DNA of 64,000 nucleotides from Hymenobacter ginkgonis (GTDB taxonomy: Bacteria > Bacteroidota > Bacteroidia > Cytophagales > Hymenobacteraceae): the NCBI RefSeq assembly GCF_009755225.1, contig NZ_WQKZ01000003.1, forward strand, positions 496,001 through 560,000, in the 5' to 3' direction. The translations under genes and the position numbers were made by a program. The notes below the pieces were generated by a model. That model had not been told where the DNA came from, made no database searches, and saw only the letters and a list, made by a program, of their open reading frames with translations. The stretch's first letter is position 1; each line of letters begins with the position of its first letter. Shown piece by piece: positions 51,742-59,453 of this stretch.

Positions 51742-53592
51742 TTACAATCGGGGTACGCGCAACGTTTCGCCTACGCGCAGAATCGGCTCATCTTTACCGT
51801 TGTGGGCCAGCAACTCAGCCACGGTACAGCCGTAGCGCCGCGAAATGCTAAAAAACGTATCGCCCGCTGCCACTACGTAGGCACCAGGGGTGCTTGCTAC
51901 GGGCGGTGTTGGTACCGAAGCCGGGGGGCTCAGGCGCAGCATTTGGCCAGCTCGTAAAGCTGCATCCGGTGGTAGATTATTCCAATCGGCTAGTTCGGCC
52001 GGGCGCACGCCCACGCGGCGTGCCAGCGCGTAAAGTGTCTCGCCAGGTGCCACCAAGTAGGGATTGGTAGAGGTAGTCGCTGGGCGAGGAGGAAGGACAG
52101 GATGCGCCACTGCTACTGGCACCGGGGGCACTGCTACGGGCGCCACCGCCACGGGCTTCGCCGCGGGCGGGGGGGTAGGGGCCAGCACGGCTCGTGGCGT
52201 GGGCAAAGGAATTACCGGCGGTCCGGGTATTTCGGTTGGCAGGTTGTTGATAGCTAGCAGTTCGGCATCGTCTTCGGAGATGGCGGGCGCTGGCGGAGGG
52301 GTAGGGGCCGGCGCAGGAGTAGGCGTCCGCCGGGCAATGGCGGGGCGTGCTTCGGGCAGCGGTTGGTATTCGGGCGCTAAGCTGCGCGGACGCTGGTGGC
52401 TTAGCCAAAGCACGAGGCCGGGCTGCACAGTTTCGTCGGGGTCCAGGTGGTTGTAGGCGCGCAGGGCATGGCGCAATACCCCATAGTGACGGGCCACGGC
52501 CGCCAGTGTTTGGCCCGCTGCTACTACGTGGTAGTCCTGCGCCGCCGTTTCACGCTTGCGCTGAAAAAAGTACGGCTCGCCAGGCACGAGTACTTCGCCG
52601 GCCTCCAACTCATTTACTTTCAAAAAGAAACCTAAGCTAGCCCCCCCACGAGCTGCCAGCAACGTGGGAGTATCGCCGGGCCGGGCCAAGAGCGCTTTAA
52701 TTCCATTTACGTAGCTGAACGCGGCGGTCGAGGCAACGGGGGCCGTCACCGGCACTGGGCTAGCCGCTAGCGGGGGGGTAGGACCACCCAGGGGAACCAG
52801 CAACGTATACGAATGGCCATCCTGCGGCACCTTATTAGCTAGTAGCCAAGGGTTGAGCTGGGCTAGGGCATCGGGGTCGGTGGCGAAGGTGGCTGCTTGC
52901 TGGGCGAGGCTTTGGCCAGGAGCTGCGGGCACTTCGCGCCATGGCACAAAGGGCACCGCGTGCTGCGCGCAAGCGGGCTCAAACACTACTTTCTGGGCCA
53001 GAAAATCGAGAATATACGAGCTCGTACGAGCCGTGACGACTAGCTGGGTAGCGTCGGCATCGGCGGGAGTGGTGTAAGAGCGCACGCCGCCCAGGCCCAA
53101 GTTGTAGCTAAGTAAGGCGTTGGCCCAGTTGTGCAGGCTAGCGTTGTTGCGGGTGAGGTAGCGGGCGGCGGCGCGGGTACTGGCCACCAAGTGGCGGCGC
53201 TCGTCTACTTGGCCATCCACGGTTAGGCCGAGGCTGAGGGCCGTTTCGCGCTTTAGCTGCCAGTAGCCCACAGCCCCATGGTTGCTTTCAGCATTGCCTT
53301 GCAACGCACTCTCTTGCAGCACTAAATAGCGAAAATCGCTGGGCACGCCCTCTTCCGCCAGCACCCGGTCGATGAGCGGAAACGCCGCCTCAGCCAGGGC
53401 CACCCGGGCTTCGAGTGAAGCCGTGTGGCGGCATAGACTATTGACTTTGGCTTGCACTAGTTGCCGGGCTTCCTCATCGAGCGTTAGGTGCAGCCCTATT
53501 GCGTCGAGGGCGGCGGGCACGGTAGGCGGCGCGGTGGCCAGTGCCGAGCGGCCAGCCAGCCCCAGCAGTAAGGTGGGGAGTAGTTTTCTCAT
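51742..53592 (-). CDS. Membrane-bound lytic transglycosylase-like protein with LysM repeats (MltD type)
   Basis: 616 residues from ATG 53592 with a signal peptide (RKLLPTLLLGLAGRSALA). The catalytic SLT domain is at ~55-215: DFRYLVLQESALQGNAESNH with the acid glutamate (QES), GAVGYWQLKRETALSLGL and WANALLSYNLGLGGV. A Pro-rich linker separates three LysM-like modules (VVAAGQTLAAVARHYGVLRH ..., LVAPGETLYALARRVGVRPA ..., VVAAGDTFFSISRRYGCTVA ...), the last at the C-terminus. It cuts peptidoglycan glycan strands to anhydro-muropeptides while LysM binds the wall. Confidence 0.9.
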   Translation of the reverse strand: MRKLLPTLLLGLAGRSALATAPPTVPAALDAIGLHLTLDEEARQLVQAKVNSLCRHTASLEARVALAEAAFPLIDRVLAEEGVPSDFRYLVLQESALQGNAESNHGAVGYWQLKRETALSLGLTVDGQVDERRHLVASTRAAARYLTRNNASLHNWANALLSYNLGLGGVRSYTTPADADATQLVVTARTSSYILDFLAQKVVFEPACAQHAVPFVPWREVPAAPGQSLAQQAATFATDPDALAQLNPWLLANKVPQDGHSYTLLVPLGGPTPPLAASPVPVTAPVASTAAFSYVNGIKALLARPGDTPTLLAARGGASLGFFLKVNELEAGEVLVPGEPYFFQRKRETAAQDYHVVAAGQTLAAVARHYGVLRHALRAYNHLDPDETVQPGLVLWLSHQRPRSLAPEYQPLPEARPAIARRTPTPAPAPTPPPAPAISEDDAELLAINNLPTEIPGPPVIPLPTPRAVLAPTPPPAAKPVAVAPVAVPPVPVAVAHPVLPPRPATTSTNPYLVAPGETLYALARRVGVRPAELADWNNLPPDAALRAGQMLRLSPPASVPTPPVASTPGAYVVAAGDTFFSISRRYGCTVAELLAHNGKDEPILRVGETLRVPRL

Positions 53593-53687
53593 AACGGGAT
53601 GCTGGTCAAGGGTTCCCTGGGGCAAGCAGCGGCAAGTTAAGGCCATTTTACCGGCCCAGCGTTTAAGCGTTTACTTAGTGCTTGCTG

Positions 53688-56618
53688 CTAGCTGCCGGGC
53701 GGGCCGCCAAAGCCTCCACCGCCCCCACCACCACCGGGCGGGCCGCCACCAGCGGGGCGGTCAAAGCCTCCGCCACCGCGCCGCCCGCCGCCTGGCCCTT
53801 CGGGTGCCGTGGGAAGGGCAGTCATGTTGGCCGAGCGGATGTTGTACGTGAACATGAGCATGAAATACTGCTGTAGCACGGTGGTTTGCACATCTTCGTA
53901 ATACGCCACCGTTACGTTGCGCTGAATGGCGCGGTTTTGCTTGAGAATATCGAAAGCATAGAGCTTAATTTCGCCGCGTTGGCCGGGGAAAAGCTTCTTA
54001 CCCAGCGACGCATTCCAAAGCACGTAGTTTTGGTTGTAGGCGCTGCTTAGGCCGCGGTAGAGCTGGTGCGCCACATCGGTTTGAAACGAAATACCTGGAC
54101 CCACTATCCAGCTCAATTTCAGCCGGGTAAGCTGGCTAAAGTACTTGTTGTCGAGCTGCTTGCGGAGTGTGTTGCGCACGTAGCTCTGGGTCGAATTCGA
54201 CGACAGCGTAAAGTCTAGCTTCTCGCTGATGTTGCTACTCAGGACTACGCCGCCAGTTAGGGCCGGTGTGCGGGCGTAGTTGAGTAAATTATTCACTAGG
54301 CCCGGATTTTGGCTGAAGCTGCCACCCAGTGATACGTTGATGTTCGTTTTAATAGCCGTTAGCGGCCGGCCGTAGTTGGCCAGCGCCCGCAGGGTGTATT
54401 GCTCTTGGAGGTTAGTCGATTGCGTGAGCTGGCCGCCAGCCGGCAGGCGCACATCCTGGCCCGAGTTGGGGCCGGTAGGCACCGTCACGGTCGTATCGCG
54501 GCCCGCCACTAAAGTGCTGTTAGCAATGGGGTTTTGGGTGTAGCTGCCCGACAACAGAGCGAAAAAATTGCTGTTTTTATCGGCGCGAGCGGCCGTGTAG
54601 CGAGCCACCAGGTTGTGGGCGTATTCCTGCCGCAAGCCGGGGTTGCCAATGGTTAGCTGCAAGGGGTTGGAGTTGTTTACCACGGCCTGCAACTGGTTGA
54701 TGCTTGGCGCATTCGTGTTGGTGCGGTAAAACAGGCGCAGGTTGTGCGAGCGGTCGGGGCGCCACATCAGGTTGGCCTGGGGTAGCACACTCCAGAAGGT
54801 GTAATCAACGTCCCGCGCCTGCGGAAATTCCTGCGTGCCCTGGAGCCGGGCCACCTGCGCATTTGCTCCCACCGAGGCCTGAATCTTGCGCGTGTTGTAG
54901 CGGTAGCTTAGCCCGCCGCCCTGCGTGAGGTAGTAGTTGTTGAATACGTTACTGAGCGACTCGTTCAGCGCCGAATACTGGTTGTCGCTGGTGCTAAAAT
55001 CGTAGGTTTTCTTGTCTGAATTGTTGGGCGCGTAGCTCAGCGCGTAGTTGCCTTGCAGCTGAGCGTGCTGGCCAACTGGTTCGGTATAAGCCAGATTGCC
55101 GGCAATGGTGCCACTCTTTTGGGTAAGTAGCGACTCCTGGTTGAGATTGGTGCCGGTGGTGGTGCCCACGGTAGCCGTGTTTAAGACAGACGTGCCCGTG
55201 CGGCCATTGTACGAGCCGTTGAGGCTGAGCGAGAGCGTGCGGCCGGCGCGGTGGCCTAGGCGGCGGCGTAGCAAGATGTCGCCCGCCGGGTTTATGGCTT
55301 GGTTGTCGCTCTGGTAGAGGGTATTAATCTGGCTTTGCGTAACGGCATCGCTAGAGGTGAGGCCCAGCAGCGTTTTGCTGGCGTTGTTTTGCTGCCACGA
55401 AATGCGGGGCCGAAACAGCACCGACGTCATGGAGTCAATTTTTTGGTCGAGCCGAAAATTGGCGCGGTGGTTGGTATTTATGCTGCCCGAAAGCGAGTTC
55501 TCATTATAGGTTGTGCCCGTCACAAACTGGCGTAGCGTGCTGCTATTGAGATTGTTATTAGAGTGATTGAAGAAATAACTGCCCGTTAGCTCCGTCTTTT
55601 TATTCCACACATTGGAGTAGTTAAGCCCCGCTGCCGTCGTCTTACTAATGCCACCGTTTTGGTTTACCAAAAAGTCACCGGCATTGGCGCCAGCACCGCC
55701 GCCCCCGCCACCTCCACCCCCCCGGCCGCCACCGCCGCCCTGGGCCGAGTTGCCGATGACGCCCAATAGGTCGTCGGTGCCGAAGTTCTGTTCATTTACG
55801 TTGTTGCTCTGGGCCAGTACCGTAGTGCGACGGTCGCCATGAAAGTCGTTGAGGTTCAGGCTAGCACGGTACCGGTCGGGGCCTGCGCCCACCACGGCGC
55901 GCCCAAACTGCCCGTTGCGAAACGCTGGCTTGGTAATAATATTCAGCGTCTTCTGCGTGTTGCCATCATTGAAGCCCGAGAAGCGGCTTTGCTCGCTCTG
56001 CTGGTCGAAAATCTCTACCCGGTCGATAGCATCGGCGGGCAGGTTTTTAAGCACCGCGTCGGGGTCAGTGCCAAAGAAAGGCTTGCCATCTACGAGCACT
56101 TGCTGCACTTGCTCACCCTGGGCCTGGGTTTTACCCGAGGCGTCGACCGAGATGCCCGGCATCTTCGTAATAAGGTCGCCCGCAGTAGCATCAGGGTTGG
56201 TTTTAAATGCCTTGGCATTGAGGCTGGTAGTGTCGCCGTGCTGCACAGCCTGCACAGCTTGGCCCGTTACAACCACCGTTTTGAGGGCTACCCCCCCGCC
56301 CGCCACCAAGCCCACCGTGCCCAGCGCCACCGGCGCCCCACCGGCGGGCACCGTCACGGCCTGGCGCTGGTCTTGGTAGCCAATAAACGAAGCCGTAAAG
56401 ACGTAGCGGCCCGGCGCTACCCCATTGATTTCGAAGCTGCCATCGGCCCCCACGGCCGTACCGGTTTTCACCGAGTCGGGCAGGTGCGTCAGCACAGCAT
56501 TGGCTCCGATGAGGGGAGCTTGGTCCTTGCTGTCAAGCACTTTGCCGCGCACCGCGCTTTGGGCTTGTGCCGTGAGTGTCAGCAGCACTGCGGCTCCTGC
56601 TAAAAGTAAAAAACGCAT
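53688..56618 (-). CDS. Outer-membrane beta-barrel receptor with CarboxypepD-like N-terminus
   Basis: 976 residues from ATG 56618 with a signal peptide (RFLLLAGAAVLLTLTAQAQ). Residues ~20-105 are a carboxypeptidase regulatory-like domain (VRGKVLDSKDQAPLIGANAV; YVFTASFIGYQDQRQAV). A plug-like domain follows (LITKMPGISVDASGKTQAQG, VLVDGKPFFGTDPDAVLKNL, DRVEIFDQQSEQS), then a long barrel. It belongs to the TonB-dependent-receptor-like outer-membrane family of Bacteroidetes; no SusD partner is nearby. There are two low-complexity glycine tracts: near residue ~310 and at the C-terminus (GGGGGGGGFGGPPGS). Cargo unknown. Confidence 0.88.
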   Translation of the reverse strand: MRFLLLAGAAVLLTLTAQAQSAVRGKVLDSKDQAPLIGANAVLTHLPDSVKTGTAVGADGSFEINGVAPGRYVFTASFIGYQDQRQAVTVPAGGAPVALGTVGLVAGGGVALKTVVVTGQAVQAVQHGDTTSLNAKAFKTNPDATAGDLITKMPGISVDASGKTQAQGEQVQQVLVDGKPFFGTDPDAVLKNLPADAIDRVEIFDQQSEQSRFSGFNDGNTQKTLNIITKPAFRNGQFGRAVVGAGPDRYRASLNLNDFHGDRRTTVLAQSNNVNEQNFGTDDLLGVIGNSAQGGGGGRGGGGGGGGGAGANAGDFLVNQNGGISKTTAAGLNYSNVWNKKTELTGSYFFNHSNNNLNSSTLRQFVTGTTYNENSLSGSINTNHRANFRLDQKIDSMTSVLFRPRISWQQNNASKTLLGLTSSDAVTQSQINTLYQSDNQAINPAGDILLRRRLGHRAGRTLSLSLNGSYNGRTGTSVLNTATVGTTTGTNLNQESLLTQKSGTIAGNLAYTEPVGQHAQLQGNYALSYAPNNSDKKTYDFSTSDNQYSALNESLSNVFNNYYLTQGGGLSYRYNTRKIQASVGANAQVARLQGTQEFPQARDVDYTFWSVLPQANLMWRPDRSHNLRLFYRTNTNAPSINQLQAVVNNSNPLQLTIGNPGLRQEYAHNLVARYTAARADKNSNFFALLSGSYTQNPIANSTLVAGRDTTVTVPTGPNSGQDVRLPAGGQLTQSTNLQEQYTLRALANYGRPLTAIKTNINVSLGGSFSQNPGLVNNLLNYARTPALTGGVVLSSNISEKLDFTLSSNSTQSYVRNTLRKQLDNKYFSQLTRLKLSWIVGPGISFQTDVAHQLYRGLSSAYNQNYVLWNASLGKKLFPGQRGEIKLYAFDILKQNRAIQRNVTVAYYEDVQTTVLQQYFMLMFTYNIRSANMTALPTAPEGPGGGRRGGGGFDRPAGGGPPGGGGGGGGFGGPPGS

Positions 56619-56831
56619 AGAGTCGGTAAGCAGTTTGCGTAGAAATGATAGGTAGCCAGTGGGCAACTGCACGCTTGGTCAGAGCGCCGGCCAGTTTGCC
56701 GGAAAACGTAAGGTTTGCGCCAGTATTGGCAGGTAACTATCCTGGGGTATACTGCTGCCTAAGCTTATTGCTAATAAAGCCTTGATAGTCAAGTAGTAAA
56801 AATATGGGGCGTTAGTGCATCAGTTTTGCCT

Positions 56832-57482
56832 TCAGGCCGCAGTCCGGCGCAGCAGCAGCAAGCCATCGCGCACGGGGAGGAGTAGTGGCACCACCCGCGG
56901 GTCGTGCTGCACATGGTCGTTAAAAGCACGGACTGCGCGCGTGTCATGGTCGTTGGCTTTGAGGGGGTAATCGGGTAGGGCTTTGCCGCCCCATAGCACA
57001 TTGTCGACGATGAGTAGGCCACCGGGACGTACCTGGTTGACTACCAGTTCAAAGTACCGGCCATTGTTTATTTTGTCGGCGTCAATAAAGACCAAGTCCC
57101 ATACTTCACCGACTAACTCGGCCAAAACGTCGCCCGCATCGCCCACATGCAGGGTTACGTTCGACGAAAGCCCCGCTGCTGCCACGTAGCGCCGAATGCG
57201 GCTCTCGCGCTCGGGGTTGACTTCGATGGTATGGATATGCCCGTTTTTGGCCAAGCCTTCGGCCAGGCACAGCGTGGCGTAGCCCGTAAAAGTGCCGATT
57301 TCCAGGATGCTACTGGGCTTAATGAGGTGCGACAGCAGGCTTAGTAGCCGGCCCTGCCAATGGCCAGTGGCCATGCGCGGCATCAATAGCTGCAAGTGGG
57401 TTTCGCGCCAAAGCTGGCGCAGTAGCGGCGGCTCTGGCTCCGAATGGTGGTCGGCGTACGTTTGAATAGCGTGTTCGGTCAT
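56832..57482 (-). CDS. Class I SAM-dependent O-methyltransferase
   Basis: 216 residues. SILEIGTFTGYATLCLAEGL (SAM loop), IHTIEVNPERESRIRRYV, VWDLVFIDADKINNGRYFEL and VRPGGLLIVDNVLWGGKALP match the caffeoyl-CoA/catechol O-methyltransferase family with its metal-binding aspartates (DADK and DN). It probably methylates a hydroxyl of a small aromatic or similar compound. Not linked to a pathway here. Confidence 0.92.
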   Translation of the reverse strand: MTEHAIQTYADHHSEPEPPLLRQLWRETHLQLLMPRMATGHWQGRLLSLLSHLIKPSSILEIGTFTGYATLCLAEGLAKNGHIHTIEVNPERESRIRRYVAAAGLSSNVTLHVGDAGDVLAELVGEVWDLVFIDADKINNGRYFELVVNQVRPGGLLIVDNVLWGGKALPDYPLKANDHDTRAVRAFNDHVQHDPRVVPLLLPVRDGLLLLRRTAA

Positions 57483-57573
57483 TGAGTTTTGTTAAGTGCT
57501 CATGCGTATTTCAACCTGTCGTACTTCGCTGCACTTGGCATAACCACATTCCGAATAATCGATTATTTACCAA

Positions 57574-58026
57574 CTACTTCACCCACGGCTCTAGCCGGAA
57601 ACGGTATACCCGGAAGCCTGATTTGCCCACTACATATTCGTGCTCCACCACGCGCCACAGGCCTTCGTAGCGAAACTGCCACGGGGCGGGTGCCACGTCG
57701 ATGCGGCGAAAAACGCGAATGGGCCGGCCAGTTTCCTGGCTGCGAATCAGGCCTTGGTTGCGGTAGGTAAGCGTTTGGTCGGCTACTTGGTGGCCGGTTT
57801 TGGGGTCGCGCCCGCCGTGGCCTGCGTACCAGAAGTAATCTTCGTGCACCTCATCGTCCTCGTACTGGTCGGCCAGAATGATACTTTCGGCGCCTTCCTG
57901 AGCCGTGGCGCACACGCCCGCTTGCCGCGGGCGGTGCTGCCCGCGCAACGACAGCTCCACGCGCGAGGCAAATAAGTCGCCGGGTTGGGCCAAACTGAGG
58001 TGGCCAAAAGTTGGGAGGGTAGGCAC
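57574..58026 (-). CDS. Stand-alone SRA-YDG domain protein
   Basis: 150 residues from a GTG start at 58026, two bases after the M16 stop codon. The entire chain is one SAD/SRA (YDG) domain: FASRVELSLRGQHRPRQAGV, Q43-E-G-A-E-S-I-I with Y55-E-D-D58, F65-W-Y-A-G-H-G-G72, DQTLTYRNQGLIRS, RPIRVFR (101-107) and Y120-E-G-L-W124. SRA domains flip out modified cytosines from DNA (5-methyl- or 5-hydroxymethylcytosine). In bacteria they are usually fused to HNH or PvuRts1I-type nucleases; here there is no nuclease domain or gene in the window. Coupling to the M16 gene suggests shared expression only. Confidence 0.85.
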   Translation of the reverse strand: MPTLPTFGHLSLAQPGDLFASRVELSLRGQHRPRQAGVCATAQEGAESIILADQYEDDEVHEDYFWYAGHGGRDPKTGHQVADQTLTYRNQGLIRSQETGRPIRVFRRIDVAPAPWQFRYEGLWRVVEHEYVVGKSGFRVYRFRLEPWVK

Positions 58027-58028
58027 GG

Positions 58029-59267
58029 CTACTTGCCCTCCGGCACGTATTGCAGCACGCTCAGGTTGTCCTCGGTCAATATTTCGTTGGCCAGTTCGCG
58101 CAGTTCGGAGGAAGTGATTTTTTCGATGCGGCCAAATATTTCGCTCAGCGGCTCCACGCGGCCGAGGTCGAGGGTGCTTTTGCCGAGCAGCTGCATCAGG
58201 CCCGAGTTGCTTTCCTCGCTCATGGCAAGCTGACCCATCAACTGGTTTTTGGCTACGTGCAGCTGGCTGGTAGTCAGCTCCTTCTCGCGCAAAAGCTTTA
58301 GCTCCTTTTGCACCAGGCCCAGTGTGCGGCTCAGTTGCTTGCCCTCGGTGCCGAAGTAAATACCAAACAGCCCGGTATCGGTGTAGGGCGAGTAGCTGCT
58401 GTCGATGGTGTACACGAGGCCGTACTTTTCGCGCACGGCCAAGTTGAGGCGCGAGTTCATGCCGGGGCCGCCCAAAATGTTATTCAGCATGAAGAACGGC
58501 ACGCGCCGCGCATCGGTGATGGAGTAGGCCGGGCCGCCCACCAGGCAGTGCGCCTGCGAAATGGGCCGCGCTTCTACTTGCGTTTGGCGCGCGTAGCCGT
58601 CGAAGGGCAGGCGTGGCCTGTCGCCCAGGCGGGGGGGTAGGGGCGAGAGCAGCTTATCGGCCAGCCGCTTCACTTCCTTAAACGGCAGGTTGCTGACCGA
58701 GCTGAAAATGAGGCGGTCGGTGCGCACGTTCTCGTTGTAGAACGTGTGGAAGTCGTCGCTTTGGAAGCCGCTCACGCTTTCGCGGGTACCCAAAATATTG
58801 ATGCCCAACGGGTGCTGGCCAAAAATAACGGCGTCGAAGTCGTCGATGATGGCATCTTCGGGGGCATCCTGGTACATGCTCATCTCCTCTAAAATCACGC
58901 CGCGCTCCTTTTCTACCTCGCGGCCCGGAAAAGTGGAGTTGAACGTGAGGTCGGTGAGCAACTCGAACGCCCGCTCAAAATGCGTGCTCAGCAGCGTGGC
59001 GTAAAAGCAGATTTTTTCCTTCGTGGTGTAGGCGTTTAGCTCGCCGCCCACGGTTTCGAGGCGGTTGAGGATATGAAACGACTTGCGCTTGTGCGTGCCC
59101 TTAAAGGCCATGTGCTCCCAAAAATGGGCCAGGCCCTGCTGGTGGGCCTGCTCATCGCGCGAGCCAATGTCAAGCAAAAAGCCGCAGTGGGCAATTTTGG
59201 TGTGCAGCACCTGCTTGTGCAGCAAGCGGATGCCGTTAGGGTATTCGTGGATTTCGTAATCGAGCAT
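58029..59267 (-). CDS. M16 family zinc metallopeptidase (pitrilysin-like)
   Basis: 412 residues. The inverted zinc motif HFWEH (residues ~47-51) lies in FLLDIGSRDEQAHQQGLAHF then WEHMAFKGT, with the downstream glutamate in LNRLETVGGELNAYT. The C-terminal half (LNNILGGPGMNSRLNLAVRE; YGLVYTIDSSYSPYTDTGLF) is the second M16 repeat. The length fits the processing-peptidase/YmxG type, which degrades short peptides or processes proteins. No signal peptide is seen. The SRA-domain gene follows after 2 bp. Confidence 0.92.
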   Translation of the reverse strand: MLDYEIHEYPNGIRLLHKQVLHTKIAHCGFLLDIGSRDEQAHQQGLAHFWEHMAFKGTHKRKSFHILNRLETVGGELNAYTTKEKICFYATLLSTHFERAFELLTDLTFNSTFPGREVEKERGVILEEMSMYQDAPEDAIIDDFDAVIFGQHPLGINILGTRESVSGFQSDDFHTFYNENVRTDRLIFSSVSNLPFKEVKRLADKLLSPLPPRLGDRPRLPFDGYARQTQVEARPISQAHCLVGGPAYSITDARRVPFFMLNNILGGPGMNSRLNLAVREKYGLVYTIDSSYSPYTDTGLFGIYFGTEGKQLSRTLGLVQKELKLLREKELTTSQLHVAKNQLMGQLAMSEESNSGLMQLLGKSTLDLGRVEPLSEIFGRIEKITSSELRELANEILTEDNLSVLQYVPEGK

Positions 59268-59336
59268 TAGAGATAGAAGCGAAATAAAGCAGTAAAGTTC
59301 GGGCCTGGCGAGAAGTAATCTCGCAAACGGAGGAAG

Positions 59337-59435
59337 GTCATGCTGAGCCCGCGCAGCATCTCGCTCGCACCATTAGAGTTAGTAGTTCGACGACGTGGGC
59401 GAGATGCTGCGCTTTGCTCGGCATGACGTTCTTTT
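59337..59435. repeat. Dispersed palindromic element, long copy D
   Basis: GTCATGCTGAGC ... GCATCTCGC on the left and GCGAGATGC ... GCTCGGCATGAC on the right form a long imperfect stem of about 28 bp per arm with a ~40-base centre. The outermost part shares the GTCATGCT/AGCATGAC-type core of copies A-C, and ACGTTCTTTT follows. Confidence 0.65.
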
Positions 59436-59453
59436 AACGCTCACTTCAAGTCC

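Noticed and set aside
55660..55740. Possible short tandem repeat or CRISPR-like tract
   Set aside because: It is the GC-rich, glycine-encoding low-complexity region of the outer-membrane receptor gene and has no spacer-repeat structure.
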